A stretch of DNA of 64,000 nucleotides from Bimuria novae-zelandiae CBS 107.79 (Eukaryota > Ascomycota > Dothideomycetes > Pleosporales > Didymosphaeriaceae). Made by a program: the position numbers and the translations under genes. Shown here in pieces: positions 55,201-64,000 of this stretch. Each line of letters starts with the position of its first letter. The stretch's first letter is position 1. The stretch is from contig ML976726.1 of the NCBI GenBank assembly GCA_010015655.1, forward strand, positions 336,058 to 400,057, given 5' to 3'. A model generated the notes under the pieces. The model worked only from the letters and a program-made list of their open reading frames with translations. It searched no databases and was not told the origin of the DNA.

Positions 55201-57480
55201 TAACGTACTAAGGAACTACCTTAACATATTTATAGTTGCCTACCTCGACGACATCCTGATATTCTCTGAACAAGAGAAGGATTATGTATAATACGTATAA
55301 ACGGTACTACGAGCACTAGACAGCGCCAATCTACGATTAAAACTTAAGAAATATAAATTCTATGTCACAGAATTAGAGTTTCTAGGACATGTTATTAATA
55401 CCAAAGGTATCTAAGTAAGCCCTTCGAAGATTAAGGAAGTAAAGAAGTAGAAATTACCTACTAACCTTAAGAAAGTATAAGCCTTCCTTAGATTTACTAG
55501 ATTTAATAAATAGTTTATCATAGACTACTCTAGAATTACGCTACCACTTACGAACCTCACAAAGAAAGACAAACCTTTTAATTAGACAAAAGAATGCAAG
55601 CAAGCATTCTAAACGCTATAGAAAGTATGTATTACGCCACTAGTCCTTATACACTTCCAGGATAACAAACCCCTGCGTATCAAAATAGACGCAAGCGACT
55701 TAGTAGTTAGAGCATGCGCGAAATAAGAGAAGAATAGTAAATAGCACCTAATTATATACTACACACACAAGTTTACACCCGAAGAATTACGATACGAAGT
55801 ACACGACAAAGAACTACTTGCGATTATAAAAGCCATTAAACACTAGAGGATCTACGCATATAGTTACTTGGAACTTACAATCTTCACAGACTACAAAAAC
55901 CTCACACGTTTTACAACCACGAAAGAACTAAACCAACGACAAGGAAGATAATCAGAAACACTAGGACAATACAAATTTAAAATTGTATACACCCCAGGCA
56001 AGGAAAACGGACGAGCAGACGCTTTTAGCAGAATAAATAATAATAAAGAAAAGGTTAAAACCTACTCCGTAATACTAAAGAAGAATCCTAACGGTTCCCT
56101 AGAACTAACGGCAGAACTTAATTAACTCCTTGTACTTACACGAGAAGTACCTAAGGAACAACAGACAGAGGTTATATAATAATACCACGACGACCCTGTA
56201 TATAGACACCCTGGAATTAGAAAAACAATAGAGCTAATCCAAAGGAACTATAGCTTCAAAGGAATTAAGGAAGCAGTAATAACCTATATACGCAAATGCG
56301 TAAATTGCCAGCGCAACAAACACGCAACACATCCTAAGTACAGAGAAATACAAGCTATCCAGATACCTACAGCACCATAGGAAGACATCGTAATAGACTT
56401 TATCACAGAATTGCCAAAGTTAAAGGATCCCACAAACAGAGTAAGTTACAACGTAATACTAGTAATCGTGTGTAGATTTACTAAATATATGGAATTACTA
56501 TCGTGCAAAAAGGTAATAACAGCAACGGAACTAGCGTTCCTTATCCTAGATTAACTTATACGACATCATGGCATTCCCAAGACAATTATTAGCGATAGAG
56601 ACAAACTCTTTACTTCGAACTACTAGACAACACTCATAGCACTTATTAGAACGAAACGAAAACTATCAACAGCATACCACCTACAAACGGACGGACAAAC
56701 AGAACGTACGAATTAAACAATAGAGACGTACCTACGCATCTACTGCAACAACTAGAAGAATAACTAGACTTCCCTATTACTAATGGCATAATTAGCATAT
56801 AATAACAAGATATTAGTAGTAACTAGATATACACCGTTCTATGTAAACCACGGAAGACATCTACATCTCTTTAATTAGATATTTCTTACTACTATTAGAA
56901 CGGAAGAAGCCATCAACACGGCTATAAAAATAAAAGAAATATATCAATAACTCTAAGAGAACCTTAAGAAAGCTTAACAGCAAAGCATTTCCTACACGAA
57001 CTAAAAAAGAAAAATGGCACCTTAGCTAAAGAAGGGGGATAAAGCATATCTGCTTACGAAAAATCTTCGAACCTAGAAGAAAAAGCATAAGAAACTAGAT
57101 TATATTAAGGTCGGGCTATTTTTCATTTCCGAACAAATATCACCGGTCAACTACTAATTAGAATTACTACCAGACGCCAAAATACACCTAGTATTCCATA
57201 TAGACCGATTAGAACCAGCGGACCTAGAGACACTAGTCGAAACCACCTTCTATCACCAGCCAGAAGAAGAAACCGAATTCGAAGTTAAAAAGATACTATA
57301 ACACACGGATTAGCCACGAACCTACCTAATTAAATGGAAGGGATATCCACACTTAGAAAACACATAGGAACTAGAAGCAAACCTTAGAAACTGTCGCTAA
57401 GCGTTGGCGCAGTACCATCGTTAAACCAAGAAGCAAAAGCAGCGGGAGGAGAACCAGTTAAGAACTTATTAAGAAGAAGA
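52205..57480 (+). pseudogene. Gypsy B-prime gag-pol with chromodomain, RIP-mutated
   Basis: Plus strand: gag; zinc knuckle CFIYSKLGYIARNCRS at 53088-53135 (Cys and His positions mutated); protease LDSGA at about 54195-54210 followed by an open stretch 54221-54463 (MSRSALDRAGLYERKK, LPWFKKY); reverse transcriptase YLDDILIFS at about 55243-55270 intact; RNase H KIDASDLVVRA at about 55680-55715; integrase zinc part with HPGIRKTIELI and CVNCQRNKH (56208-56325), then VIDFITELPKL, RFTKYMELLS, ISDRDKLFTSN, LQTDGQTERTN (56390-56720); and a chromodomain with YLIKWKGYPHLENT at about 57325-57368. Many catalytic residues persist, but CAA/CAG and TGG stops are frequent. Confidence 0.88.
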
Positions 57481-57995
57481 TCCATCGACGGATCGAGAGG
57501 AAGATTGTTGGCCTGTGACCAGCCTGGATCAGCGAAGAGATCGACGTCTCGGGACGGAATGGCCACACTCGAGCTATCCGCCTCTTAAGTCCGTTGCACC
57601 TTTGCTATCGCCAAATCCCGACGCGCAAATTCCTGTTCACGACTCCTTACCTCTAATAACTCTACGTCACTCTTAGCAAGGCGAGCGCCTATCGACGCAG
57701 CCTCAGCCTTTAGACAAGCAATCTCCAGCTCCTTCTCACGTTTTTCCTGCTCCACCTTTTCCCATTCCTCTTTGGGAACGAACAATTCGCAATCAGCGCT
57801 TACGGCGATACAACCAACGCAACAACCAGACGCGGTATCCATAAAACACCGCAAGTTTTTCTTTGTACATCTTTCGCAGCAAAATACTATTTCTTTTAAC
57901 GACGCACAAACGCGAGCAGCACGATCGTGTCGTTCTTAGGTTAAAGTCTTTTTGCGAGGCGCGCGCGCTTTACGGGGCTTAGAATCCTTTAGCAT
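57384..57995 (-). pseudogene. Antisense ORF of Gypsy B-prime: Zn2Cys6-like cluster plus coiled coil, nearly intact
   Basis: On the minus strand, opposite to gag-pol, an ATG at 57995 (129 bp before the 3' LTR) opens a 204-codon frame ending at 57384. Only two codons are stops (positions 20 and 137, both TAA, one C-to-T step from CAA). Residues 1-30 are basic (KPRKARAPRKK). All six cysteines stand: C40, C43, C50, C59, C62, C69, spacing CX2CX6CX8CX2CX6C, with CERCTKKNLRC as first half and CVGCIAVSADC as second. Residues 75-125 form a coiled coil (KEEWEKVEQEKREKELEI, LAKSDVELLEVRSREQEF). The tail (WSQANNLPLDPSMDLLLNKF) is unlike anything I know. The order zinc cluster, linker, coiled coil is that of fungal C6 regulators. 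The 3' end overlaps the end of pol tail to tail. The region is much less damaged than pol. Role inferred only. Confidence 0.78.
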
Positions 57996-58124
57996 AGTTA
58001 GGGAGGCAATCAGTTTCAGAACAAAATTAGGACAGCCTACGGTATTTATGTTCGCTAGCCACTTATGCAGCCACAGGGCACGGCGCAGGGATATCGGGAC
58101 GATATCTGGAAGGAGGGGAGGTGA

Positions 58125-58580
58125 TGTTAGGATCTAAACGAGCGGCAGTAAAGGAGGGCCAACGGCGGCCATGGCGGGGTAACCTATAGTGGGACCGCAC
58201 TACCGAGGTCACGTGATGTACCCTCACGCCAAGCCACACCATCACGCCAAGACAGTGATGGCAGTACTATCACTAATGCCAGTACCATCAGACCAAGGTC
58301 ATGATGGCACAAAAACGGGTGATGACAGAAGAAAGCCTACGGGTATATAGAGAGCTTGAATATCCCTCTAGATATGCGTGTTCAACCTGTTTATCAATCT
58401 ATCGTTTAGATCTGAATAAGCAACCTTGTTAATTTAATTATGCTATACACACCTTCGATACTAACGCCCTCAGTGACAGGCGCAAGCTATCACTACAACC
58501 CTCTCCCGTCCTACCAGTACTCCTGCCCGAGAACCAACCTTAGCCCCTTAGAGAATAGCTACCTCTTTGGGATCTTAACA
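58125..58580 (+). repeat. Gypsy B-prime 3' LTR
   Basis: 456 bp, near-identical to 51748-52203. Read on the minus strand, its U3 lies just upstream of the antisense ORF starting at 57995 and may serve as its promoter. Confidence 0.9.
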
Positions 58581-60124
58581 ATATTAGGATAGTATAAATT
58601 TAAAATTATATACATCCTAGGTAAAGAAAACGGACGAGTAGATACTCTTAGTAGAATAAATAATAAAAAAGAAAAGGTTAAAATACTCTTTATAATATTA
58701 TAATAAAACCCTAATAGTTTTTTAGAACTAACGGCTAAACTTAATTAACTCCTCGTACTTACACGGAAAGTACCTAAGGAACTATAGATAGAAATTATAT
58801 AATAATACCACGATAACCTAGTGTACGGATACCTAGACATTAGAAAGATAATAGAACTTATCTAGCAGAACTATAGCTTTAAAGGAATTAAAGAAGCAGT
58901 AACTATATATATCCGCAAATATATAGATTGCTAACGTAACAAGTATATAACACACCTTAAGTATAGAGAGATATAAGTAATCTAAATACTAGTTACACTA
59001 TAGGAAGAAATCGCTGTAGACTTTATTATAGGATTACTAAGATTAAAAGATCTTATAACAGGAATTAGCTACAACGCAATACTAAATAGTATCTATTAAT
59101 TTATTAAATACGTAGAATTACTACTATATTAAAAGATAACTATAGTAAAGGAACTCGCATTCCTTATCCTAGATTAACTTATATAATACTATAGTGTTCC
59201 AAAGATAATTATTAGTAATAGAGACAAACTATTTACCTTAAAGTACTAGATAACACCTATAGCACTTATTAGAATAAAACAAAAACTATTAACAGTATAT
59301 TATCCGCAAACTAACGAACAGACAGAACGTACGAATTAAATAATTAAAACGTACCTATGCATCTACTACAACAACCAGAAGAATAACTAGATTTCTTTAT
59401 TATCTATGGCATAGTTGGCATATAATAACAAGATATTAGCAGTAATAGGATTTACACTATTCTATACAAACTACGAAAGATACTTATATCTCTTTAATTA
59501 AACACTTCCTGCAGTAATTAAGATAGAAGAAGTAATAAATATAGTAAAAACTATAAAGAAAATATATGCACAACTCTAAGAGAATCTTAAAAAAGCTTAA
59601 TAGTAAAGTATTTCCTATATAAACTAAAAAAAGAAAAAAGGTACCTTAGCTAAAAAAGGGGGATAAAGCATATCTGCTTACGAAAAATCTTTTAACCTAA
59701 AAGAAAAAGCACAAGAAACTAGATTATATTAAAATTGAACTATTTTTTATTATTAAATAAATATTACTAATTACCTACTAATTAGAACTACTACTAGACG
59801 CGAAAATACACCTAGTATTCTACGTAGACTAACTTAAACCTATAGACCTTTAGATACTAGTCGAGACAACATTCTATTATTAGCTAGAGGAAGAAAATAA
59901 ATTCAAAGTTAAAGTAACTTTAAGATATAAGGAAGTTAAGTAAAAAGATTTTTAAAATAATAAGTTTTTATAAGAATAGTTAGTTAAGTAAAAGGGATAC
60001 CTATACTTAAAAAATATATAAGAACCTAAATCTAAACTTTGCAAGAACTGCTAACAGTTCTTAAAGAAAACGCGAAACAAGATCTATAATTACTACTACT
60101 ATACTAAAATAACGCGAGAAAGCT

Positions 60125-60700
60125 TTAAAGGAAATAAAACTTATAATATAATAATACTAAAAGAAAATACTATACGGCAGAAGAGGAAGGCTTTAACTAA
60201 ATAATAGACTAGTCTATTACCTTAGCACCTAAAGTAGTATTAGGATTAACTAACACTATTACCTAAGCTAGTTCCTTACGAGCCTCTAAGGCTTCTAACT
60301 TATTTATAGTAGACATACTATAATTAAACAACTCTTCTTCCTTTTAATATAACTTCTTGCGCTAATTACGTAAACGCGTTATCTTTTCTCGTGCTAGACA
60401 AGCACGTAAGAGCGCTGCATAAGCGAGCTCCTCTTTTACCTAAAGTTTCACCTCCTCCTTAGCCTTTAACTTTTCTAACTTTTCTAACTTAGTATTAATT
60501 TTTAAATAATTTAATAAAGGAATATCCTCTAGCTTATACTTTTAATTACTATACTAAATATAATTCGTGTACTTTAAGTATAGTAAAGATAGTTAGCAGG
60601 ACAGTTACTTCTTAGTATAGTACGTATAAGTAACTATAATAAATATATAACTTTACTTAAGATAATTAGCTTACAAATAAAAATATTAGGTGGATTAGGA
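60125..60700 (-). pseudogene. Antisense ORF of Gypsy B: mutated Zn2Cys6-like cluster plus coiled coil
   Basis: On the minus strand between the end of pol and the 3' LTR. The cluster is at 60536-60628: YTYY, T, KK, stop, LSC, eight residues, YTNY, seven residues, Y, i.e. CX2CX6CX8CX2CX7C when Tyr is read as mutated Cys; one Cys codon (TGC) survives. In the same frame follow KYKLEDIPLL and a coiled coil (KLEKLEKLKAKEE, KEELAYAALLRACLAREKI, INKLEALEARKELA), ending at 60125. The start is not determined, and 60700 is approximate. Stops are Gln- or Trp-derived. Confidence 0.62.
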
Positions 60701-60757
60701 AAGCGGCTTTATAAGTAGTTAACTTATAAGGATATTAAGTCTAGAAGAGGGAGCTAA

Positions 60758-61189
60758 TATTAAGATCTATTAAAACCTTAATATAATGCAAGGCGGGGTA
60801 AGGACACTTATCTATATAACTAGCTAAGATTCCTAACTTAGCTATAAATTACGTGACTTAGTTATGCGTCCTAGAAATATTAGGCGTCCTAGAAGTATCT
60901 TGGCATATAGGACTTTGGGACTCCTGGGACTTATAGAATCTATAGGACTAGTCATGTATATAGGGACGCAATAATAGTGTTCTATTATTATATTTAACTT
61001 ATTTATTAATCTATTATTTAGATCTGAAAAGCAACCTTATTAATTTAATTATACTATACACACTTTTAATACTAACGTCCTAGTAATAAGCGCAAGCTAT
61101 TACTATATCCCTCTACCTATATTACTAATGCTCTTGCCCCAGAACCAACCTTAGCCCTTTAGGACTAGCTACCCCTTTAAGATTTAACA
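60758..61189 (+). repeat. Gypsy B 3' LTR
   Basis: 432 bp, aligned end to end with 47545-47976; right flank TCCTC. RIP has changed its CACGTGAC copy to TACGTGAC. Confidence 0.88.
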
Positions 61190-61207
61190 TCCTCCTCCTT
61201 CCTTTGC

Positions 61208-61648
61208 ATGTCCCTATATAGTAGCTAATATTCTTTTAGAGTATCCTTTATTATTATTCCGTTAAAGACTAAATAAACTTAGTTAATTAGATAGCTATAG
61301 TGTCTTATAAGTGCTACGCGAAGAAGGGCTTAACTTATAAGCTATTTTTTTAAGGCGTAGTGTAGTAATTATTATAAAAATAGTATTATAAAGTATAAGC
61401 TACTAGAACCCGTGGTTCTTAACATCTTTTAAATTAATTTTAAAATAGATTGGCTTAAGCGCCTAGAAGAAGTAATAGTAGTTAAGAAAAAAATAGCTAT
61501 AGTAGTCCTTTAAGCTACTTATGCTAAAAAGAAAAAGTTATTAAAATAAAAGCATCTACTTAAGGAGCGTAAGAAGAGGCTTCTTACTAACTTAATAAAA
61601 TTTATTAAGAAGATTAAGCGCCTTAAGGGGCTAGAAAAGTTAGGCTAA
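61208..61648 (+). pseudogene. Antisense ORF of Gypsy C: mutated Zn2Cys6-like cluster plus coiled coil
   Basis: A 147-codon frame from ATG 61208 to TAA 61648 lies at the place and on the strand (opposite to pol) of the 148-codon ORF of Gypsy A. In it CSNYYKNSIIKY fits the second half of the cluster (CX2CX7C). The first half, YKCYAKKGLTY (CX2CX6C with K-K-x-L-x-C), lies just before it in the next frame, so a one-base indel in the T run near 61345 is likely. A coiled coil follows (DWLKRLEEVIVVKKK, KHLLKERKKRLLTNL, KKIKRLKGLEKL). Many RIP-type stops. Confidence 0.55.
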
Positions 61649-61699
61649 GATATTACGTAACTAAAGGGGGGCCTTATACTTAGTACTATTACTTTAGAT

Positions 61700-64000
61700 T
61701 AGGCTACTTTTCCCCCGCCCTTTAACCCTAATAATTTTAAACCTTTAGCCTTAGCTTCTTTAAATATTTCTAATAGAACCTCTCTAAGGCCTCTTTATAG
61801 TTAGTAAGATTTCTTACTAGTTCTTATATATTATAGTTCTCTAGCTATTCTTCCTACTTTACTAGGTACTTGTACTAATATTTAATTTTTTTTATAGATT
61901 TCCAATTACTTTAACTTTATACTTTTTATTCTTAAGTTCTAGATGCGATTCTAATTTAGTGTCTAGTAGTACTAGTTCTAATAATAATTTATAGAAGACT
62001 AGGTGTATACGTGTATTTATAGGTAATTATAGCTTAAAATTTACTAGTCCTTTAGCTTTTTAGATTTTAAATAGTCCTTTTTAAAGATTATTGAGTTTTT
62101 TACATAGTCTTATTATCATAGATATTTTTGTAAGAGGATAACTCTATCCCTTTTTTTATTTTTTTTTTATTTTAAAATTAGTCTTTTAATTCTTTTCTTA
62201 TTTGCCTATCTTACTATTTATTTATTACGTTATATAATATTTCTACGTAGTGTTTCGTGTAGATCTTATATAAGTTTAGCCCTATTAGCTATATATTTTA
62301 TAATACTTTTAATATCTAATAGATCTTAGTAAGTTATTAGCTCACATTCGTGATTAGCGTAGTATAGCGAGTATCCTATAGTCGCCGATCTCGTGCTATT
62401 GTATGCTAGTTAGGCTATTAGTAATAGTTTAACTTAATTATCGTAAAGCTTATTTATATATACCTAAAAATACTATTCTAACGTCTAATTTGTTCGCTTA
62501 GTTTAGCTGTCTATTTTAGGATGGAAGCTTGTTATAGGCTTATGTTTAATTCCTAATTTAGCCGTGAACGTGGTCTAATACGATGATGTAAATATTCTAG
62601 CCTTATTTATAATAAACTTATGTAGTTGTCTAACCTATAATATTAGCTCTTATTTTACTATATAAGCTAATTCTTCTATTAATATAGCTTTTTTAATTAG
62701 CACGAACCTTAACTCCTTAGTTAGTTAATAGACTATAACTAAGATAGAGTTATAGGGTTCCTTATTCTTTAGTGCTAATAATGCTAGTAATTTCACAATA
62801 AGATCTATAGTTACGCTTAACTATAGTCTTAAGAGTAGCTATAATAGTTATAGAAGGCTGTAGGGCTTATATCTCTTAGGCTTATTTTTATAATAGGCTA
62901 AATAGTTACCTATTACCTTCTATACCGCCTGGCGTAGCCTAGGGATGGCATATTCGTTCGCGATCCTACGCGTTATTTTAGTAATCTTTAGGTGTCCCTA
63001 GTCCTTATCTTTGTATAGTCTTTTAATTAGTAGCGGGGCGACCTACTTACTAATCTATATCCTGTCTTAATTATCTCGTGCTACTAATTTTATAGCCTTA
63101 TAAAAATTATATGCTTATAAATCTTTATTCTTAAGTTAGCTATAATCCTAAAAGTCCTTTATAAGTAGTTTATAATAAGTAAAGTCTACGCGTTGTACTT
63201 CTAGCATTAGCGCGAGTTACGTTTTATTATAGCGTAATATTCTATTATTATCTTTAGTAAGGACTGTATTATAGTTAAAGTTACTTTCCTCTTTTATAAG
63301 ATCTAATTATCTACTAAGAGTGTTTACTACTCTATTAGTTATTCCTGCTAGATAGGTAATGTAAAAGTTGTATTTTACTAATTATTTTAACTATTTAGCT
63401 TATTTATAATTTAGCTTCTTTATTATTATAAAGCGCGTAAGGTTTAGGTAGTGTAAGAATACTTCTACCTAATATTTTACTCCTTTAAGCTACGCTTCCT
63501 ATTACTTAAAGTAGTTAATAATTACTAAAAGTTCTTCATTATAGATCTTACTGTTAAGCTTTACTCCTAAGAGCTTTTCAGAATAGTAGAACACTAGTCT
63601 CTATTTCTTATTATTATATTCTTATAGGAGTATGGCTCCTAGCGCATAGTCTAATGCGTTATTGTATATGCGATGTCGCCGCTCTAGATTATATATTTAT
63701 AGTAGTGGCGGCATTAGGAATAAGCGCTTTAGCTTTTTAAAGGCTTTCTTTTTTATTTTCTACAGTAGTCGCCAATTGCTAGTTTTTATAAGTTCTATTA
63801 ATAGGGTAATTGTCTTAGAGTAGTTCCTAATAAATTTGCAATAAAAGTTAGTAAAGCCTAAAAAGGATTATATATCTTTTACTAATTTTAATAATAATTA
63901 TTCTTTTATTATTATAATCTTCTTTAGATCCACCTTAACACCTTCTTAGGATATAATAAATCCTAAGAATTTCGTTTTAGTAATATAAAACTTATATTTC
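61700..64000 (-). pseudogene. Gypsy C pol C-terminal part, heavily RIP-mutated, cut by the window end
   Basis: The minus-strand remnant aligns in order with Gypsy A 41350-43650: chromodomain region at about 61790-61880, integrase 62000-63250, RNase H and the start of reverse transcriptase from about 63500. The catalytic YLDD region is beyond the window. Stops are denser than in Gypsy A, so this copy has decayed further. Confidence 0.75.

Larger units (their letters stand above)
51748..58580 (+). mobile_element. Gypsy B-prime: chromovirus nested in Gypsy B, 6833 bp, TSD ATATT
   Basis: LTRs of 456 bp each (51748-52203 and 58125-58580) start TGTTAGGATCT and end GGATCTTAACA. ATATT is duplicated at 51743-51747 and 58581-58585, cutting Gypsy B between RNase H and integrase. 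A strong purine tract GGAAGGAGGGGAGGTGA (58108-58124) precedes the 3' LTR. Its coding part aligns with Gypsy B throughout, so a relative inserted in a relative. It is the least damaged chromovirus here; the two LTRs differ mainly by transitions. Confidence 0.93.
47990..60110 (+). pseudogene. Gypsy B gag-pol, heavily RIP-mutated, interrupted at 51748-58585
   Basis: In order on the plus strand: gag with the zinc knuckle YTCGKPGHIARNCRS at 48877-48921 (first Cys changed to Tyr); protease AMLDLGAQE at about 49977-50000; reverse transcriptase YLNNILIF at about 51027-51050 (YLDD mutated); RNase H KIDVSDLVVRVC at about 51470-51500. After B-prime the frame resumes as YKFKIIYILGKENGRVDTL at about 58595-58650. 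Integrase (ISNRDKLF at about 59215-59235, TNEQTERTN at about 59310-59335) and the chromodomain region (59940-60050) follow. Stops are dense. Confidence 0.82.
47545..61189 (+). mobile_element. Gypsy B: chromovirus inserted at the Gypsy C purine tract and split by B-prime
   Basis: LTRs of identical length (432 bp) lie at 47545-47976 and 60758-61189. The flanks read TCCAC on the left and TCCTC on the right, a target duplication with one mismatch. The element is in plus orientation, opposite to A and C. Without B-prime it is about 6.8 kb. The right LTR begins TATTAAGATCTATT where the left has TGTTAGGATCCGTT, all C/T or G/A differences. Confidence 0.85.
40019..64000 (-). mobile_element. Gypsy C: outermost chromovirus, split by Gypsy A and Gypsy B, running off the window
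   Basis: Its 3' LTR (minus orientation) is 40019-40288 plus 47358-47536, about 449 bp, homologous to the solo LTR at 29575-30004 and split by Gypsy A. Eight bases further in, at its purine tract, Gypsy B (47545-61189) is inserted. The body resumes at 61190 (TCCTCCTTCC) with an antisense ORF and minus-strand pol to the window end. The body aligns with Gypsy A (40739 onward) throughout, for example the GCCGATCTCGTGCTATTG block at 62381 against 42026. It is the most mutated of the chromoviruses. Confidence 0.8.

Noticed and set aside
1..64000. CRISPR arrays, bacterial operons, ribosomal RNA genes
   Set aside because: No spaced direct repeats, Shine-Dalgarno sites or rRNA sequence seen; the window is fungal.

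Overview
The window reads as nuclear DNA of a filamentous ascomycete (Pezizomycotina), probably a plant-associated Dothideomycete; the class is inference. Support: short introns with GTRAGT-type donors and CTAAC or CTGAC branch sites, two Zn(II)2Cys6 regulators, a secreted PL3 pectate lyase, and blocks of transposons whose reading frames are full of TAA/TAG where CAA, CAG or TGG is expected and Tyr where Cys is expected. That is the footprint of repeat-induced point mutation (RIP). GC-normal gene islands alternate with AT-rich graveyards. | Layout: 1-3853 holds an LTR end, two Pogo-type DNA transposons and a solo Copia LTR. 4870-6665 is a Zn2Cys6 regulator with an intron inside its zinc cluster. 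6785-17426 is one Copia element (TSD CTCAA) with a second, opposite Copia (11985-17364, TSD AGAGT) inside its 3' LTR. 17731-25200 is a gene island: DJ-1/PfpI protein, PL3 pectate lyase, a broken 2EXR/F-box-like gene and a second Zn2Cys6 regulator. About 26137-30719 is a RIP-mutated PiggyBac holding a Pogo element and a solo Gypsy LTR. 31183-32166 is an ATF/CREB-type bZIP gene, followed by 2.9 kb without a recognisable gene. | From 35024 to the end the sequence is a set of insertions within insertions: a Gypsy LTR fragment cut by PiggyBac PB-2; PB-2 holding PB-1 (an almost unmutated PiggyBac with an open transposase frame and a 990-N gap) and a solo Copia LTR; then chromovirus Gypsy C, whose LTR holds Gypsy A and whose 3' end holds Gypsy B, which holds its relative B-prime. 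All four full-element boundaries used here rest on matching 4-5 bp duplications or on LTRs of identical length. Element names (pogo-1..3, copia-1/2, PB-1..3, Gypsy A, B, B-prime, C) are my labels. | Main discovery candidate: all four chromoviruses carry, between the end of pol and the 3' LTR and on the opposite strand, a small gene of the same design. It has six cysteines (or RIP-type Cys-to-Tyr codons) spaced CX2CX6CX7-8CX2CX6-7C, a K-K-x-L-x-C signature, and then a Glu/Lys/Leu-rich coiled coil. The spacing is that of a fungal Zn(II)2Cys6 DNA-binding cluster, so these retrotransposons may encode their own antisense transcription regulator, started close to or inside the 3' LTR. B and B-prime share the inner LTR half but have unrelated U3 regions, as if U3 were exchanged separately from the rest of the element.
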